From Taishania sp965247975 (GTDB lineage Bacteria > Bacteroidota > Bacteroidia > Flavobacteriales_D > Crocinitomicaceae): a stretch of 64,000 nucleotides of DNA. Under the pieces are notes generated by a model that worked only from the letters and a program-made list of their open reading frames with translations, had not been told where the DNA came from and ran no database searches. A program made the translations under genes and the position numbers. The stretch spans positions 2,294,001 through 2,358,000 of the forward strand of contig OZ252050.1 in NCBI GenBank assembly GCA_965247975.1, read 5' to 3'. Below are positions 43,414 through 53,098 of the stretch, piece by piece (position 1 is the stretch's first letter; each line of letters begins with the position of its first letter).

Positions 43414-44346
43414 TTATTGACGTTCTATTTTTGATGCTAATAAATAAATAACAGCCATCCGAATAGCCACACCATTTTCCACTTGCTGAAGAATGATGGA
43501 TTGCTTAGAATCAGCAACATCGCTCGTGATTTCAACGCCACGATTAATTGGTCCAGGATGCATCACAATTATTTCTTTGCTCAATGAATCTAAAATCTCC
43601 TTCGTCAATCCAAATTGCATGGAATATTCTCGCAAGGATGGAAAAAACTTAATGTCTTGTCGTTCCAATTGAATACGTAGCATATTTGCCACATCGCACC
43701 ACTCTAAAGCTTTGCGCAAATTGTGTTCGACCTTTACTCCAAGCTGTTCAATGTATTTTGGAATCAACGTAGTTGGCCCGCAAACCATCACTTCTGCCCC
43801 CAGTTTTTGCAAACAATAAATATTCGACAAAGCAACTCGGGAGTGCAAAATATCACCTACAATGACTACTTTTTTACCTTCCACACTTCCCAAACGCTCT
43901 CGGATTGAAAAAGCATCAAGTAAAGCCTGAGTTGGGTGTTCGTGTGTGCCATCACCAGCATTCACCACCTTTGCTTGGATGCGCTCTGATAAAAATTTTG
44001 CCGCTCCAGGATTTGGGTGACGCATCACAACCAAATCTACCTTCATCGCCAAAATATTATTGACCGTATCAATAAGTGTCTCCCCTTTCTTCACAGAACT
44101 GCTCGAAGCGCTAAAATTAATGATGTCGGCGGAAAGTCTTTTTTCGGCTAACTCAAAGGATAAACGTGTTCGTGTTGAATTTTCAAAGAATAAATTGGCA
44201 ATCGTGATGTCTCTAAGCGAAGGAACTTTTTTGATCGGTCGGTTGATGACTTGTTTGAAATTATCAGCTGTTTGAAATATTAACTCAATGTCCTCTTTGG
44301 TGAGGTCATGAATTCCAGTGAGGTGTTCAACACTTAAATTATTCAT
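43414..44346 (-). CDS. pyrB: Aspartate carbamoyltransferase, catalytic subunit
   Basis: A 310-residue enzyme that joins carbamoyl phosphate and aspartate, the first committed step of pyrimidine synthesis. The carbamoyl phosphate motif is STRT at 57-60, the HPTQALLD motif is near residue 137, and HPGPINRGVE near residue 261 binds substrate. The start is ATG 44346, which overlaps the pyrR stop (ATGAATAA). A further 24 bases upstream is also open but lies in pyrR. Catalytic chain only; no pyrI gene in the window. Confidence 0.95.
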   Translation of the reverse strand: MNNLSVEHLTGIHDLTKEDIELIFQTADNFKQVINRPIKKVPSLRDITIANLFFENSTRTRLSFELAEKRLSADIINFSASSSSVKKGETLIDTVNNILAMKVDLVVMRHPNPGAAKFLSERIQAKVVNAGDGTHEHPTQALLDAFSIRERLGSVEGKKVVIVGDILHSRVALSNIYCLQKLGAEVMVCGPTTLIPKYIEQLGVKVEHNLRKALEWCDVANMLRIQLERQDIKFFPSLREYSMQFGLTKEILDSLSKEIIVMHPGPINRGVEITSDVADSKQSIILQQVENGVAIRMAVIYLLASKIERQ

Positions 44347-44887
44347 GCGATTCAGGGGTATACAAAACAACTTTATCTTCTCCTTCCAATTCGTTCCATT
44401 CTACAGAAACGCGCTCCGTGCTTAAGGTATCAACCGATTTACCTACATAATCTGCTTGAATGGGTAAATCTCTTTTAAAGCGACGATCAACAAAAGCAAA
44501 CAATTCAACTTTCGCTGGTCTTCCATAAGCCAACATGGCATCCAATCCAGCGCGAATGGTGCGTCCAGTAAACAAAACGTCATCAACCAAAATGATGTTT
44601 TTATTTTCTATCGAAAAATCTATGTTCGTAACGCTTGGAATAAGTGGTTTTTCTCTTCTTCGAAAATCATCTCTGTAGAATGTAATATCTAAACTTCCAC
44701 ACATAATTTCTTTTTGAAGAATGGTTTCCAATTGCGATTTCAAACGAGCTACCACATGAACTCCACGCGGTTGAAGTCCGATGAGAATGGCATTTGAAAA
44801 ATCGTTATGAGATTCGATGAGTTGATAGCAAAGCCGATTGAGGGTGAGTTCAAAATGTCGCTTATTTAAAATGACTTGCTTTTCCAT
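44339..44887 (-). CDS. pyrR: PyrR family uracil phosphoribosyltransferase/regulator
   Basis: A 182-residue protein with the PRPP-binding motif IILVDDVLFTGRTIRAGLDA near residues 94-113 and the PyrR-type LIGLQPRGVHVVARL near 36-50. PyrR proteins convert uracil and PRPP to UMP and in many bacteria bind mRNA to regulate pyr operons. It is the first gene of the pyrR-pyrB-STAS-rnz unit and overlaps pyrB by eight bases. The -7 box is so close to the ATG that the mRNA may be leaderless. Confidence 0.93.
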   Translation of the reverse strand: MEKQVILNKRHFELTLNRLCYQLIESHNDFSNAILIGLQPRGVHVVARLKSQLETILQKEIMCGSLDITFYRDDFRRREKPLIPSVTNIDFSIENKNIILVDDVLFTGRTIRAGLDAMLAYGRPAKVELFAFVDRRFKRDLPIQADYVGKSVDTLSTERVSVEWNELEGEDKVVLYTPESHE

Positions 44888-44892
44888 CGAAA

Positions 44893-44900
44893 CAAAAGTA
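44893..44900 (-). promoter_or_regulatory. Candidate -7 element for the pyrR-pyrB operon
   Basis: Minus-strand TACTTTTG is an exact TAnnTTTG match. It ends five bases before the pyrR ATG. In the SRP RNA promoter the distance from this box to the transcript start is four bases, so pyrR transcription would begin at or next to its start codon. Confidence 0.5.
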
Positions 44901-45265
44901 ATTAAATTATGAATGATGCATTATGATTGATTACTTTTTTAATAGTTATTGACGATTAACAATGAAAAATTATTTTTTTGTTTAATGAATTTAATTTTTC
45001 AAACTAGTTTAATCTACGATTTTCGATCATTCATACAACTCACGTAAAATTTCGTCTACGAAAAGCATAAATAGTGATTTTGAAGCATGTGGTTTATTTT
45101 AATTTTCAACAGAATTTATTTAAAACTAAATCGATTTAACACTTGTATTTGTCATTTTTAATTTTTTAATTTGTCTACATCGATACAGGGAAATTCCGAA
45201 CACCCTAAACCCAAAGTAGGACAGTTGAGAATCCTGAAGATTCTTAAGAATAAAAACTATTATTT
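44901..45265. other. Divergent intergenic region without genes
   Basis: About 365 AT-rich bases between the divergent pyrR and the T9SS gene at 45266. I see no gene and no repeat. A promoter for the plus-strand gene is expected; near-matches (TAATTTG at about 45169 and TGTATTTG at about 45144) are one base off the consensus, so none is called. A short GAATC/GATTC hairpin lies at 45229-45243. Confidence 0.4.
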
Positions 45266-46909
45266 ATGAAAACCTTCAATTTCTTGAAGGCAAAGTCTGT
45301 GTTATACTCAGTTTTGCTTTCCACGTTAGCCTTTACTACATTTAGCGTTAAAGCCAAGGTTTTAAATTCAGATGGTCTTTTTGCATCCACAAAGGATTTG
45401 TCAGTATCTTCTTACCACCTAACGTCAGATGATCCTGGTAAATTGAAGTCATTGGATGTCAAGAAGATTGCAACGAATAATCCGCTACCAGCAATAGTTC
45501 CAGTCTTCAAGTTGGTCGATCCTATTTGCATTAACGATCCACTAGCTCCGTTGGCTACAACATCGCTAAACGGAATCACTGGTACTTGGTCACCAGCAAT
45601 GAATAATCAAGTGACTACAACATATACATTTACTCCAAATCCTGGTCAAGATGCAGTTGAAGTTACTTTAACGATTGGAGTTGATCCTTGCTGCTATCAA
45701 CCAGATTTCTGTTTTGAAATGGATAATCGAAAATTATCAATTACGTCTGTTTCGCCAACAACAAATCCTTCACCTTGTGTTTATCGCTACAAATGGTATT
45801 GGGGAGATGGAACAAGTTCTGGAACATTTAACAATGCGACAGCAGCTGCAAACGCTAAGAAAACGTATGCGACGATGGGAGCATATAATGTTTGTTTAGA
45901 AATTAAAAAAATCTGCCCAGGAAGTACGGATACGTGTTGTAAAACGATTTGTAAAACGATCAATACAATCGAAAAGTGTGAGCCTACTAAAATCAATGCA
46001 GAACTTGGCTTAGCTCTCAGATCGTCTGCTGCTGGAACTTTGGTTAGTCCATTAACAGGTGGAAGTGGTTTTAGGTCTATGGCAGGCTCAACAATTACAA
46101 TTGATTATGGAACACCTTCAATTCCTAATTATGTTGGTACAACTGGCATGAATACATTTAACCAATCGGATGCTGCAGTGACATACACTACACCAGGTAC
46201 TTATGAATATTGTGTTACGGTGAAATATGTCAATGGAATCGGTGATTCTTGCATGGACAAACGTTGTAAGTCTATAATTATTGAGCCCTTTTGTTCATCT
46301 GAAGCATATTTTAAAATAAGCTCTTGTGCAAATTCATTTACATATGTCTTTACCCCTATTAATAATGATTCGAGTGCAGTTGTTAACTGGACACTGAGTA
46401 ATTTTATTACTGAGACAACGGTTGGAAATGCATCGATCATGCATTCTTCAGGAAATACAGTGTATCAAGCGTGTATGAGTGTTGAAAATGGCAAATGTTC
46501 AAGCAGTTCTTGTTACACCGTTTTTGCAAATGGAAGTACAACAACTCTTTGTGGATCTTATGCGGCCCAAGCCATGAACCAAGCTGAAAACCCAATAAAT
46601 CTTGATAATATTGATCTTAAAAATGTGATTCTTCCAATTGAAGAAGGCAAAGAAAATTTATCAAGTTTTGTTTACCCGAATCCTACAGGTAATGAGGTGA
46701 ACCTTGTGATGAATGCACCAAAATCGACAATGGCAAAAATCATCTTACGAGCAAGTGATGGTCGTATAATCAGCACAAAAACAGTTCCTATAAATGAGGC
46801 TAATTCAAAAGAAATCGTTGACTTCTCCAACTTGGATAATGGCATGTATGTCATAAGTATTGAAGTGGATGGACAAATTAACTCACATAAAATTTCGGTG
46901 GCAAAATAA
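45266..46909 (+). CDS. T9SS-secreted protein with PKD-like domains
   Basis: A 547-residue exported protein with an N-terminal signal sequence (hydrophobic near residues 11-24, cleavage around SVKAK). The middle part is cysteine-rich with PKD-like repeats: YKWYWGDGTSSG near 175-186, and a following KTYATMGAYNVCLEI. The C-terminal 85 residues are a T9SS type A domain (FVYPNPTGNEVNLVM, LDNGMYVISIE, KISVAK). It is likely surface-bound or released by T9SS. No catalytic motif. It is followed by a terminator. Confidence 0.8.
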   Translation: MKTFNFLKAKSVLYSVLLSTLAFTTFSVKAKVLNSDGLFASTKDLSVSSYHLTSDDPGKLKSLDVKKIATNNPLPAIVPVFKLVDPICINDPLAPLATTSLNGITGTWSPAMNNQVTTTYTFTPNPGQDAVEVTLTIGVDPCCYQPDFCFEMDNRKLSITSVSPTTNPSPCVYRYKWYWGDGTSSGTFNNATAAANAKKTYATMGAYNVCLEIKKICPGSTDTCCKTICKTINTIEKCEPTKINAELGLALRSSAAGTLVSPLTGGSGFRSMAGSTITIDYGTPSIPNYVGTTGMNTFNQSDAAVTYTTPGTYEYCVTVKYVNGIGDSCMDKRCKSIIIEPFCSSEAYFKISSCANSFTYVFTPINNDSSAVVNWTLSNFITETTVGNASIMHSSGNTVYQACMSVENGKCSSSSCYTVFANGSTTTLCGSYAAQAMNQAENPINLDNIDLKNVILPIEEGKENLSSFVYPNPTGNEVNLVMNAPKSTMAKIILRASDGRIISTKTVPINEANSKEIVDFSNLDNGMYVISIEVDGQINSHKISVAK

Positions 46910-46931
46910 GTTGCAACTGAATGAATAACTT

Positions 46932-46968
46932 AAAAATGGGCTGCGATAACATCAAAGCTCATTTTTTT
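46932..46968 (+). terminator. Terminator after the T9SS PKD-like gene
   Basis: AAAAATGGGCT (46932-46942) pairs with AGCTCATTTTT (46956-46966), with one G-T pair, and the T run continues. A good rho-independent terminator 22 bases after the stop codon. Confidence 0.75.
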
Positions 46969-47100
46969 ATCCATTTGTTAAATGATTCTTTTTCTTTGAA
47001 ACTTATCTCGTTCATTCAATTGTCCATAAAATCAACAAATTCCAATTAATTCCAACGATTGAAGTATACCAAACGTTAACTAAAAACAATGTAAGGATCA

Positions 47101-47730
47101 ATGAAATTACTAATTGCTCAATTCCTTTTTCTTTCTTCAATTTGCATTGGTCAAACGGATTCAAGTAAATTGTCCCTTGGGATTTATATTGGTGAAAATT
47201 ATATTGATCAACAACTTGATTTTTCTCAGACTGCTCAAATATCGCTTCAATTTAAAAGGCATTTTATATCCCTTGGTCCCGAGTTTAAGTTCAATTTTCG
47301 AAAAGAAGATATTACAAATAATGGTTTGACTCTCAACTATCGTTTTTATCCTCAAAAAGTGAGGTCTGTTTTTAATCCTTATTTTGCTTTTTCAACGCAA
47401 TATTTTAATCGAAAAGATACACGAACAGTATATTCAAACTCATTTTCAGAAGAAACTGGATATATTTATTCGAAAAAATACATAAACAACAATCGAAGAA
47501 AATCACTTCAATTTGCAATCGGTTTGGGAATAGATATAAATATCACTCCTTCTTTTTATTTTTCAATTTTAGCAAAATATGGCTTGCAATGGGATGAAGA
47601 AATCTTGGAAACAACCTATATCAATTTAAACAACGAATCAAGTAAAGTCTATGGCAAAGCGCCCAATCGTTGGGGAAGTTTTATTGCCGGAGTGACTTTT
47701 GGTTATCGAATTAATTTTAAGAATAGATGA
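47101..47730 (+). CDS. Outer-membrane beta-barrel-like protein
   Basis: A 209-residue protein with a signal peptide ending near residue 18 (ICIGQ). The mature part alternates aromatic and polar residues in strands (LSLGIYIGENY, FISLGPEFKFNF, SFYFSILAKYGLQW) and ends in FIAGVTFGYRINFKNR, as in small outer-membrane barrels. The gene's last four bases overlap the next gene, so it leads a three-gene unit with two lipoproteins. Confidence 0.7.
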   Translation: MKLLIAQFLFLSSICIGQTDSSKLSLGIYIGENYIDQQLDFSQTAQISLQFKRHFISLGPEFKFNFRKEDITNNGLTLNYRFYPQKVRSVFNPYFAFSTQYFNRKDTRTVYSNSFSEETGYIYSKKYINNNRRKSLQFAIGLGIDINITPSFYFSILAKYGLQWDEEILETTYINLNNESSKVYGKAPNRWGSFIAGVTFGYRINFKNR

Positions 47731-48119
47731 AATTAGCTTCGAAAATTTTATTATCAGTTCTGTTGGTTCAGCTTTGGGGATGTAACAAAGAAGAAGTTAA
47801 TCTTAAGAACTATCCTGAATTGAAAGGTGATTACAACTGGGAAATGAGTTATTTTCAAGATTTTACAACGGTTCACAAAGAAGAAATTGATGCTCGGTTT
47901 GGATTGCGTATTAAAAGCAGAAAAAAAGTGGAAATTTACCGAAATGGTACATTAGAAATTTCAGGAGAAATTATATCTGCATCAGAAAATACGGATGGAA
48001 GCATTGCCTTTAATGCAAATTTCGGCGCACATAATCACGATTTTCAATTTGCTAATAATCAGCTAAAATCTAACACCTATCCCTTTGATGCTATTTATAA
48101 TTTATATTCAAAAGAATGA
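47727..48119 (+). CDS. Putative lipoprotein
   Basis: A 130-residue protein with a lipoprotein signal ending at Cys19 (VLLVQLWGC). The mature part, about 110 residues, is beta-rich (GLRIKSRKKVEIYRNG) and may be a lipocalin-like or fatty-acid-binding-like fold, but this is a guess. It overlaps both neighbours by four bases, so it is translated together with the barrel protein and the next lipoprotein. Confidence 0.65.
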   Translation: MKLASKILLSVLLVQLWGCNKEEVNLKNYPELKGDYNWEMSYFQDFTTVHKEEIDARFGLRIKSRKKVEIYRNGTLEISGEIISASENTDGSIAFNANFGAHNHDFQFANNQLKSNTYPFDAIYNLYSKE

Positions 48120-48568
48120 AAAAGTTTATCTTCATAATAATTATCACTGGATTAATATCTTGCAAGAAATTTTCTCATGATACAGAACCTCTTGTGGCGC
48201 AATCTTGCGAATTATGCGCTTACGCGGATGCGTTAACAGGTGAATATGAAGGAATGATTGATGGAATACTTAATCCTTTTTTTGGTTCTAATAATGGCTT
48301 AATGCATGTTGAGCTTGAACATATTTTTCTAGACCAAGGAGCGTATATTGATTCTACCATCATGTTTATGAAAATGACATCCATCTTAGTCCCAGATCAA
48401 GATACCAATGTTACCATTCTAACTTTTGAAAGTCCAGATGGACGAGTTTCCAATTCGCATATACCGCAATTTCTGTTAAATCCAGACTCAATTTATATCT
48501 ATCAAACATTTTTCAGCCATAATACGGGTGAAACTGTTCTAATAGATTATACTGGAATACGACAGTAA
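48116..48568 (+). CDS. Putative lipoprotein
   Basis: A 150-residue protein with a lipoprotein signal (MKKFIFIIIITGLISC, Cys16). The mature part contains two further cysteines close together (SCELCAYADALTGEYEG near 30-46) followed by strands with FLDQGAYIDSTIMFMK. No family recognised. It is the third member of the unit 47101-48568 and converges on the ABC-F gene. Confidence 0.6.
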   Translation: MKKFIFIIIITGLISCKKFSHDTEPLVAQSCELCAYADALTGEYEGMIDGILNPFFGSNNGLMHVELEHIFLDQGAYIDSTIMFMKMTSILVPDQDTNVTILTFESPDGRVSNSHIPQFLLNPDSIYIYQTFFSHNTGETVLIDYTGIRQ

Positions 48569-48647
48569 AATTTGACTTTGAAATTTTGGATAAAATGATG
48601 GTGTTTATTGATTTCATTAGACAAAACAAAGCAAGATTAAACCAGTT

Positions 48648-50543
48648 TTAAGCAAACTCAGACAACTCCAACCATCGATCCGATTTTTGTTCCAACTGTT
48701 GAACAACTTCTCCGAGTTTATAACCAGCATCCATGATTTCTTGATTGGTCGAATGCGCATTCGATAAAATTTCGGTAAGCCTTATTTTTTCAGTTTCTAA
48801 GGTTTCAATTTCGCTTTCCAGCGTTTCATACTCAAGCTTCTCCTTAAAACTCAATTTTCGCTTGTCCGAAATTTGAATATTCGGCTTAACTGATTCTACT
48901 TTTGTTTCTTCAACTATAACTTGCTTCGCTTGATCTATTTTCGCCTGTGATTTGTCATCCTTTTCTTGTTGCTGCTGATTCTTTCGGAAGACTGAATAAT
49001 TACCTAGAATGTCTTTGATGGCTCCTTCTCCCTCGAAAACAAAAAGATGGTCCACCATTTTATCCATGAAATAACGGTCGTGCGACACAACAATCAAACA
49101 TCCTTGAAAATGGCGCAAATAATCCTCTAAAACAGACATCACGAAAATATCCAAGTCATTTGTTGGCTCATCAAGAATCAAAAAGTTTGGATTTTGCATC
49201 AAAACAGTCATCAATTTCAAACGCCGTTTCTCACCACCACTTAGCTTATAAACATAGTTATAATGCATGTCGCGCGGAAATAAAAACTGCTCCAAAAATT
49301 GAGCGGCTGACATTTGTCTTCCTTTTTCCAGCGGAATGTACTCAGCAATGTCTCGGATTACATCGATCACTTTTTTATCGTCTTCAACCACCAACAATTC
49401 TTGGTTATAGTAGCCAAATACAACCGTATCACCAACCACAATTTTCCCTTTGTCCAAAGGCAATTTTTCAAGAATGACATTTAAAAAAGTAGATTTCCCG
49501 GAACCGTTATTCCCAACAATTCCAAGTCGCTCTTGACGTTTAAATGTGTATGAAAAATCATTGATAATCACCTTATCTCCAAACGATTTACCAATTTTGT
49601 GTAATTCCAATATTTTTGAACCCAATCGTTCCATTTTGACTGGAATTTCAATTTCATCGTCACTAAATCGCTGACTAGCAACTTTTTTCGTTTCGTGAAA
49701 TGCTTCAATACGCGCTTTTTGCTTTGTGCCTCGAGCTTTCGGTTGACGACGCATCCAATCCAATTCCTTTCGAAATTGATTTTTTGCCTTTTCAATGGTC
49801 GATTGACGGGCATCTTCTCGCTCTGCTTTCTTTTCCAGAAAGTAGGAGAAATTTCCTTTGTATTTGTAAATGGTTTTGTCTTCCATTTCCAGAATGGTGT
49901 CGCACACGACTTCTAGAAAATAGCGATCGTGGGTAACCATTAAAATGGTTGATTTTGATTTGGAAAGGTATTCTTCCAACCATTCAATCATATCCAAATC
50001 CAAGTGATTCGTAGGCTCATCAAGGATTAAAAAATCTGGTTCAGCAATAAGTACTTTCGCCAAAGCAACACGTTTCTTTTGTCCCCCAGATAAATTATCA
50101 ATTTGTTGGCTTGTGTTATCAAGCTTCAAAACCGTTAAAATCTGTTGCACACGCACCTCGATGTCCCAAGCATTCAACTCCGATAACTTTTCAAAAGCTT
50201 GATGCAAAGCTTCTTCATTGCCAGAAGCCAGTGCTAGATTGTATTCTTTAACTGCATTCAACTCTGGTAAATCATGGCGAAAAATCTCTTCCAAAATGGA
50301 TTGATTTCCACGCATGTTTTCGCTCTGCTCCATAAAAGCGATGCGAATGTCATTTCGAAAAACGATTCGTCCAGAGTCGAGCGATTCCAATCCTGTTAAA
50401 CAGCGTAAAAGAGTTGTTTTACCAGTACCATTTTTGGCCACAATTGCCACTTTCTGACCTTGATCGATCCCAAATACAAGATCTTCAAAAATCATTCGAT
50501 CTCCGAAGGACTTTGTAATGTTTTCGACTGAAAGGAAATTCAT
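48648..50543 (-). CDS. ABC-F family ATPase, Uup-like
   Basis: A 631-residue soluble protein with two ABC ATPase domains and no membrane segments. Walker A is KNGTGKTT near residue 38 and NNGSGKST near 345; the signatures are LSGGQKKR near 153 and LSGGEKRR near 437, with Walker B ILDEPTNHLD and ILDEPTND. The linker is charged and helical, and the C-terminal 80 residues form a coiled coil, as in Uup. ABC-F proteins act on ribosomes or DNA structures; the substrate here is not determined. Encoded alone. Confidence 0.88.
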   Translation of the reverse strand: MNFLSVENITKSFGDRMIFEDLVFGIDQGQKVAIVAKNGTGKTTLLRCLTGLESLDSGRIVFRNDIRIAFMEQSENMRGNQSILEEIFRHDLPELNAVKEYNLALASGNEEALHQAFEKLSELNAWDIEVRVQQILTVLKLDNTSQQIDNLSGGQKKRVALAKVLIAEPDFLILDEPTNHLDLDMIEWLEEYLSKSKSTILMVTHDRYFLEVVCDTILEMEDKTIYKYKGNFSYFLEKKAEREDARQSTIEKAKNQFRKELDWMRRQPKARGTKQKARIEAFHETKKVASQRFSDDEIEIPVKMERLGSKILELHKIGKSFGDKVIINDFSYTFKRQERLGIVGNNGSGKSTFLNVILEKLPLDKGKIVVGDTVVFGYYNQELLVVEDDKKVIDVIRDIAEYIPLEKGRQMSAAQFLEQFLFPRDMHYNYVYKLSGGEKRRLKLMTVLMQNPNFLILDEPTNDLDIFVMSVLEDYLRHFQGCLIVVSHDRYFMDKMVDHLFVFEGEGAIKDILGNYSVFRKNQQQQEKDDKSQAKIDQAKQVIVEETKVESVKPNIQISDKRKLSFKEKLEYETLESEIETLETEKIRLTEILSNAHSTNQEIMDAGYKLGEVVQQLEQKSDRWLELSEFA

Positions 50544-50597
50544 AAGCTAAAAATGTCAGAAAAAAGGAAAATAAAAATCGAGAAAGAAATCAATCCA

Positions 50598-51074
50598 TTA
50601 ACGCAAACGATCAAGCGAATCGATCAAATTCTTGTCGCGTTTGATTCCAGTGTTGGCTAAAAATGAAAAAGGAAAACCAATGATTGTAAGCAAAAATCCA
50701 AGTCCCATTTCACGAGAAGTTGTTGCTTCTGGAAGTAGCTTAGAACCATAAATACTAAGGATAAACAAGGTTACCACTAACACAAAATACAATCCAAAGA
50801 CCATTCGTCCTAGTTTGTATTGGCGTTTTAAGTTCTTGTAGGACATCAACGTGAGAAAAGTCAAGAGTATGAGTGCAATTAACCCAACAAACAAGGGGAA
50901 AGTCTGTGTTCCCACAAATGCATTCGTTGACACTTCACGTTCTATAATTCCAAAGGAAGTAAACTCATACCGTCCTGTTTTATTGACAAAACTGAAAAAA
51001 GTTGTACCAATTGTAACAATGGACAACAGAATAATGACAATTGCTAAGTAAACAGTTTGAATGCGTTGAATCAT
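50598..51074 (-). CDS. DUF4293-family membrane protein
   Basis: A 158-residue protein starting MIQRIQTVYLAIVIILLS, the N-terminal signature of the Bacteroidota-specific DUF4293 family. It has four transmembrane segments (near 10-27, 58-78, 94-112, 125-140). Function is unknown. An exact TATCTTTG box lies 15 bases upstream of the start. It is 55 bases from the ABC-F gene on the same strand. Confidence 0.85.
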   Translation of the reverse strand: MIQRIQTVYLAIVIILLSIVTIGTTFFSFVNKTGRYEFTSFGIIEREVSTNAFVGTQTFPLFVGLIALILLTFLTLMSYKNLKRQYKLGRMVFGLYFVLVVTLFILSIYGSKLLPEATTSREMGLGFLLTIIGFPFSFLANTGIKRDKNLIDSLDRLR

Positions 51075-51088
51075 GATTTTTGTTTTTG

Positions 51089-51096
51089 CAAAGATA
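51089..51096 (-). promoter_or_regulatory. Candidate -7 element for the DUF4293 gene
   Basis: Minus-strand TATCTTTG is identical to the box in the SRP RNA promoter. It lies 15 bases before the ATG, giving a very short 5' leader. Confidence 0.55.
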
Positions 51097-51289
51097 GCAT
51101 TTCGGCGAAGTAGAAGAAAGTGGGTGCAATAAAATATTCTGGAGACATTCGGTTTAAGCTTTTATATGTCACATTCCATTAAAATGCCCTAATATTTTAT
51201 TCAATTAAAAATTTAAACTTTTAAAAAACTATGTTTTTAGTGAACAGTCTGATTTTATTGACTTACAGACGATTATCAAATAAAACATC

Positions 51290-53098
51290 TTACTTATACT
51301 TGATAAATTTCACATCCTTAAAGGCAGGTGAACAACCTCCTAGACTTATTGTAATCTCAACTCGACTTATGTTCTTCCCTTGCAAAACATGATTTATGTC
51401 TACTTCAAATTTTTCAAATTCAAATGGCTTTTCAATGTTTGATCCAATAGTGAATATGGATTCCTCCACAAGATTTTGCGTATTCAAATAGCGAACTGAA
51501 ACAAAGGGGTTGCATTTTGGATCATCTAGCTTGATTTGCCCAGAAATTCTACCTTTTATTCGAGAAGCTAATGAGTCATTGTGATAAATCAAAATAGGTA
51601 AATTTTCATAAATTACAGGTTCCAAACGTCTCGTTCCTGTATCTTTTTTAACTTTCCAAGCACCTGAATTAAATTCAGCAATAACATCTATGTCTTTTTT
51701 CTTATTATCGTCGAGTTTTTCGCGCATTTGTTCATAAGCGACCATCCATCGGTGACGTTCATCGGTTTTTAAAAAAACATTCCAATAATCATGTTTGGTC
51801 ATTACACAACAATCTATGATTTCGGAATTAAATTGAGTTTGAAAACGTTGATAAAAAAAAGATCCTACAATCATGAAAACTACTGAAAGCAGCGGAATCA
51901 ACTTGTTTCCTGCTTTAAAAACAAACATGATTGGAATTAGTAATAGTGGCAACATTTCAATCATTGCGCGCATTCCAAGACTTCCTCCATAATCCCAGCA
52001 CCACCATGATGAAATAGCGTACAACCAAACGAAAACGGTCAAAAACCAACCTATGACGAAATAACGACGCTCTTTTCTTATAAAATAAATTAGACCAATG
52101 AAAATTAAAAACATGGCTGGTGCGTAGACAAAAAAGCCTTTTTTATAGCTGAAAAGAACATTCCAAAATTGAGGATTTGTTGCATTTGTAAATCCTTCAT
52201 TTGAATAAGTATACAAAGAATAAGCACCAGTTTGGTCGAATTGAACCTTCAACTGAACCAACACAGGCAAAGCACATAAAACCAAACCTAAAAGCGTAAA
52301 TGCAAGTTTCTTGGAGAACAACAATTTAAATCTACTCCAAAACGAACTCCAAGATTCAAATAAGAACGGAACTATTAATATAACAAGTACGTTTACGGGG
52401 CGAATGACCGCAATCAACCCAAGAACGAATAACATAAGTAAGAAATGCTTTTTTTTGTCGTTTTCAGCCCACAGAGATGCAAGAAAAACAAACAATGCCA
52501 CCATCGAAAATGAATAAACATGAGACATTGTTACCCAAAAAGACGTGAAAAAGTTAAGATTCGTACCAAACGTTATTAAAGCAATGCCACAAAGAATGGC
52601 AAATCGTCCAAATCCTTTTCTTTCAAAAAATTTAAACAGAGAAAGTACACCAATTAACCAATAAAAAATAGCTGCAATTTGAATCGAAAGTCGATATCCG
52701 CGCTCATACCCATCTGCCCTCCAACCATTCCATTCATGCAACTTGTGTGTTACAAAGTAAAAAGGAGATTGCAAAAGAGCTGTACCGACGTAAAACTTGG
52801 AGTATACTCGTTTTGTAGAATCATTATAGCTTACCATCGCAAACAAATTTGCATCTGGATAAGATTCATATATTTTCTTAGAGAAGGAGTAGTTAATGCT
52901 ATCTGGATAAACAATGTATTGAGGTAAATAAACATAATAACCTGATCCATCAGAAACAATATTGTTTTTTCCTAGCTTTTCTTTTCCTGTATAGCCATAA
53001 AAGTGATCCGCGTGTGTAAAAAGTATGACAGACATCAATGCAAATGCAAAGACGGCAAATCCTTTCGAATTGAAAAAACGAATAAGTTTAGAAACCAT
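51290..53098 (-). CDS. Membrane protein with GT-C/PMT-like glycosyltransferase features
   Basis: A 602-residue polytopic protein with about eleven hydrophobic segments and a soluble C-terminal domain of about 150 residues. The periplasmic loop after the first segment (FTHADHFYGYTGKEKLG near 23-39, then GSGYYVYLPQYI) resembles the first loop of GT-C mannosyl- or arabinosyltransferases. No acceptor known. The start ATG at 53098 overlaps aroC by 11 bases; a start at 53125 would lie further inside aroC. It is probably co-transcribed with aroC. Confidence 0.65.
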   Translation of the reverse strand: MVSKLIRFFNSKGFAVFAFALMSVILFTHADHFYGYTGKEKLGKNNIVSDGSGYYVYLPQYIVYPDSINYSFSKKIYESYPDANLFAMVSYNDSTKRVYSKFYVGTALLQSPFYFVTHKLHEWNGWRADGYERGYRLSIQIAAIFYWLIGVLSLFKFFERKGFGRFAILCGIALITFGTNLNFFTSFWVTMSHVYSFSMVALFVFLASLWAENDKKKHFLLMLFVLGLIAVIRPVNVLVILIVPFLFESWSSFWSRFKLLFSKKLAFTLLGLVLCALPVLVQLKVQFDQTGAYSLYTYSNEGFTNATNPQFWNVLFSYKKGFFVYAPAMFLIFIGLIYFIRKERRYFVIGWFLTVFVWLYAISSWWCWDYGGSLGMRAMIEMLPLLLIPIMFVFKAGNKLIPLLSVVFMIVGSFFYQRFQTQFNSEIIDCCVMTKHDYWNVFLKTDERHRWMVAYEQMREKLDDNKKKDIDVIAEFNSGAWKVKKDTGTRRLEPVIYENLPILIYHNDSLASRIKGRISGQIKLDDPKCNPFVSVRYLNTQNLVEESIFTIGSNIEKPFEFEKFEVDINHVLQGKNISRVEITISLGGCSPAFKDVKFIKYK

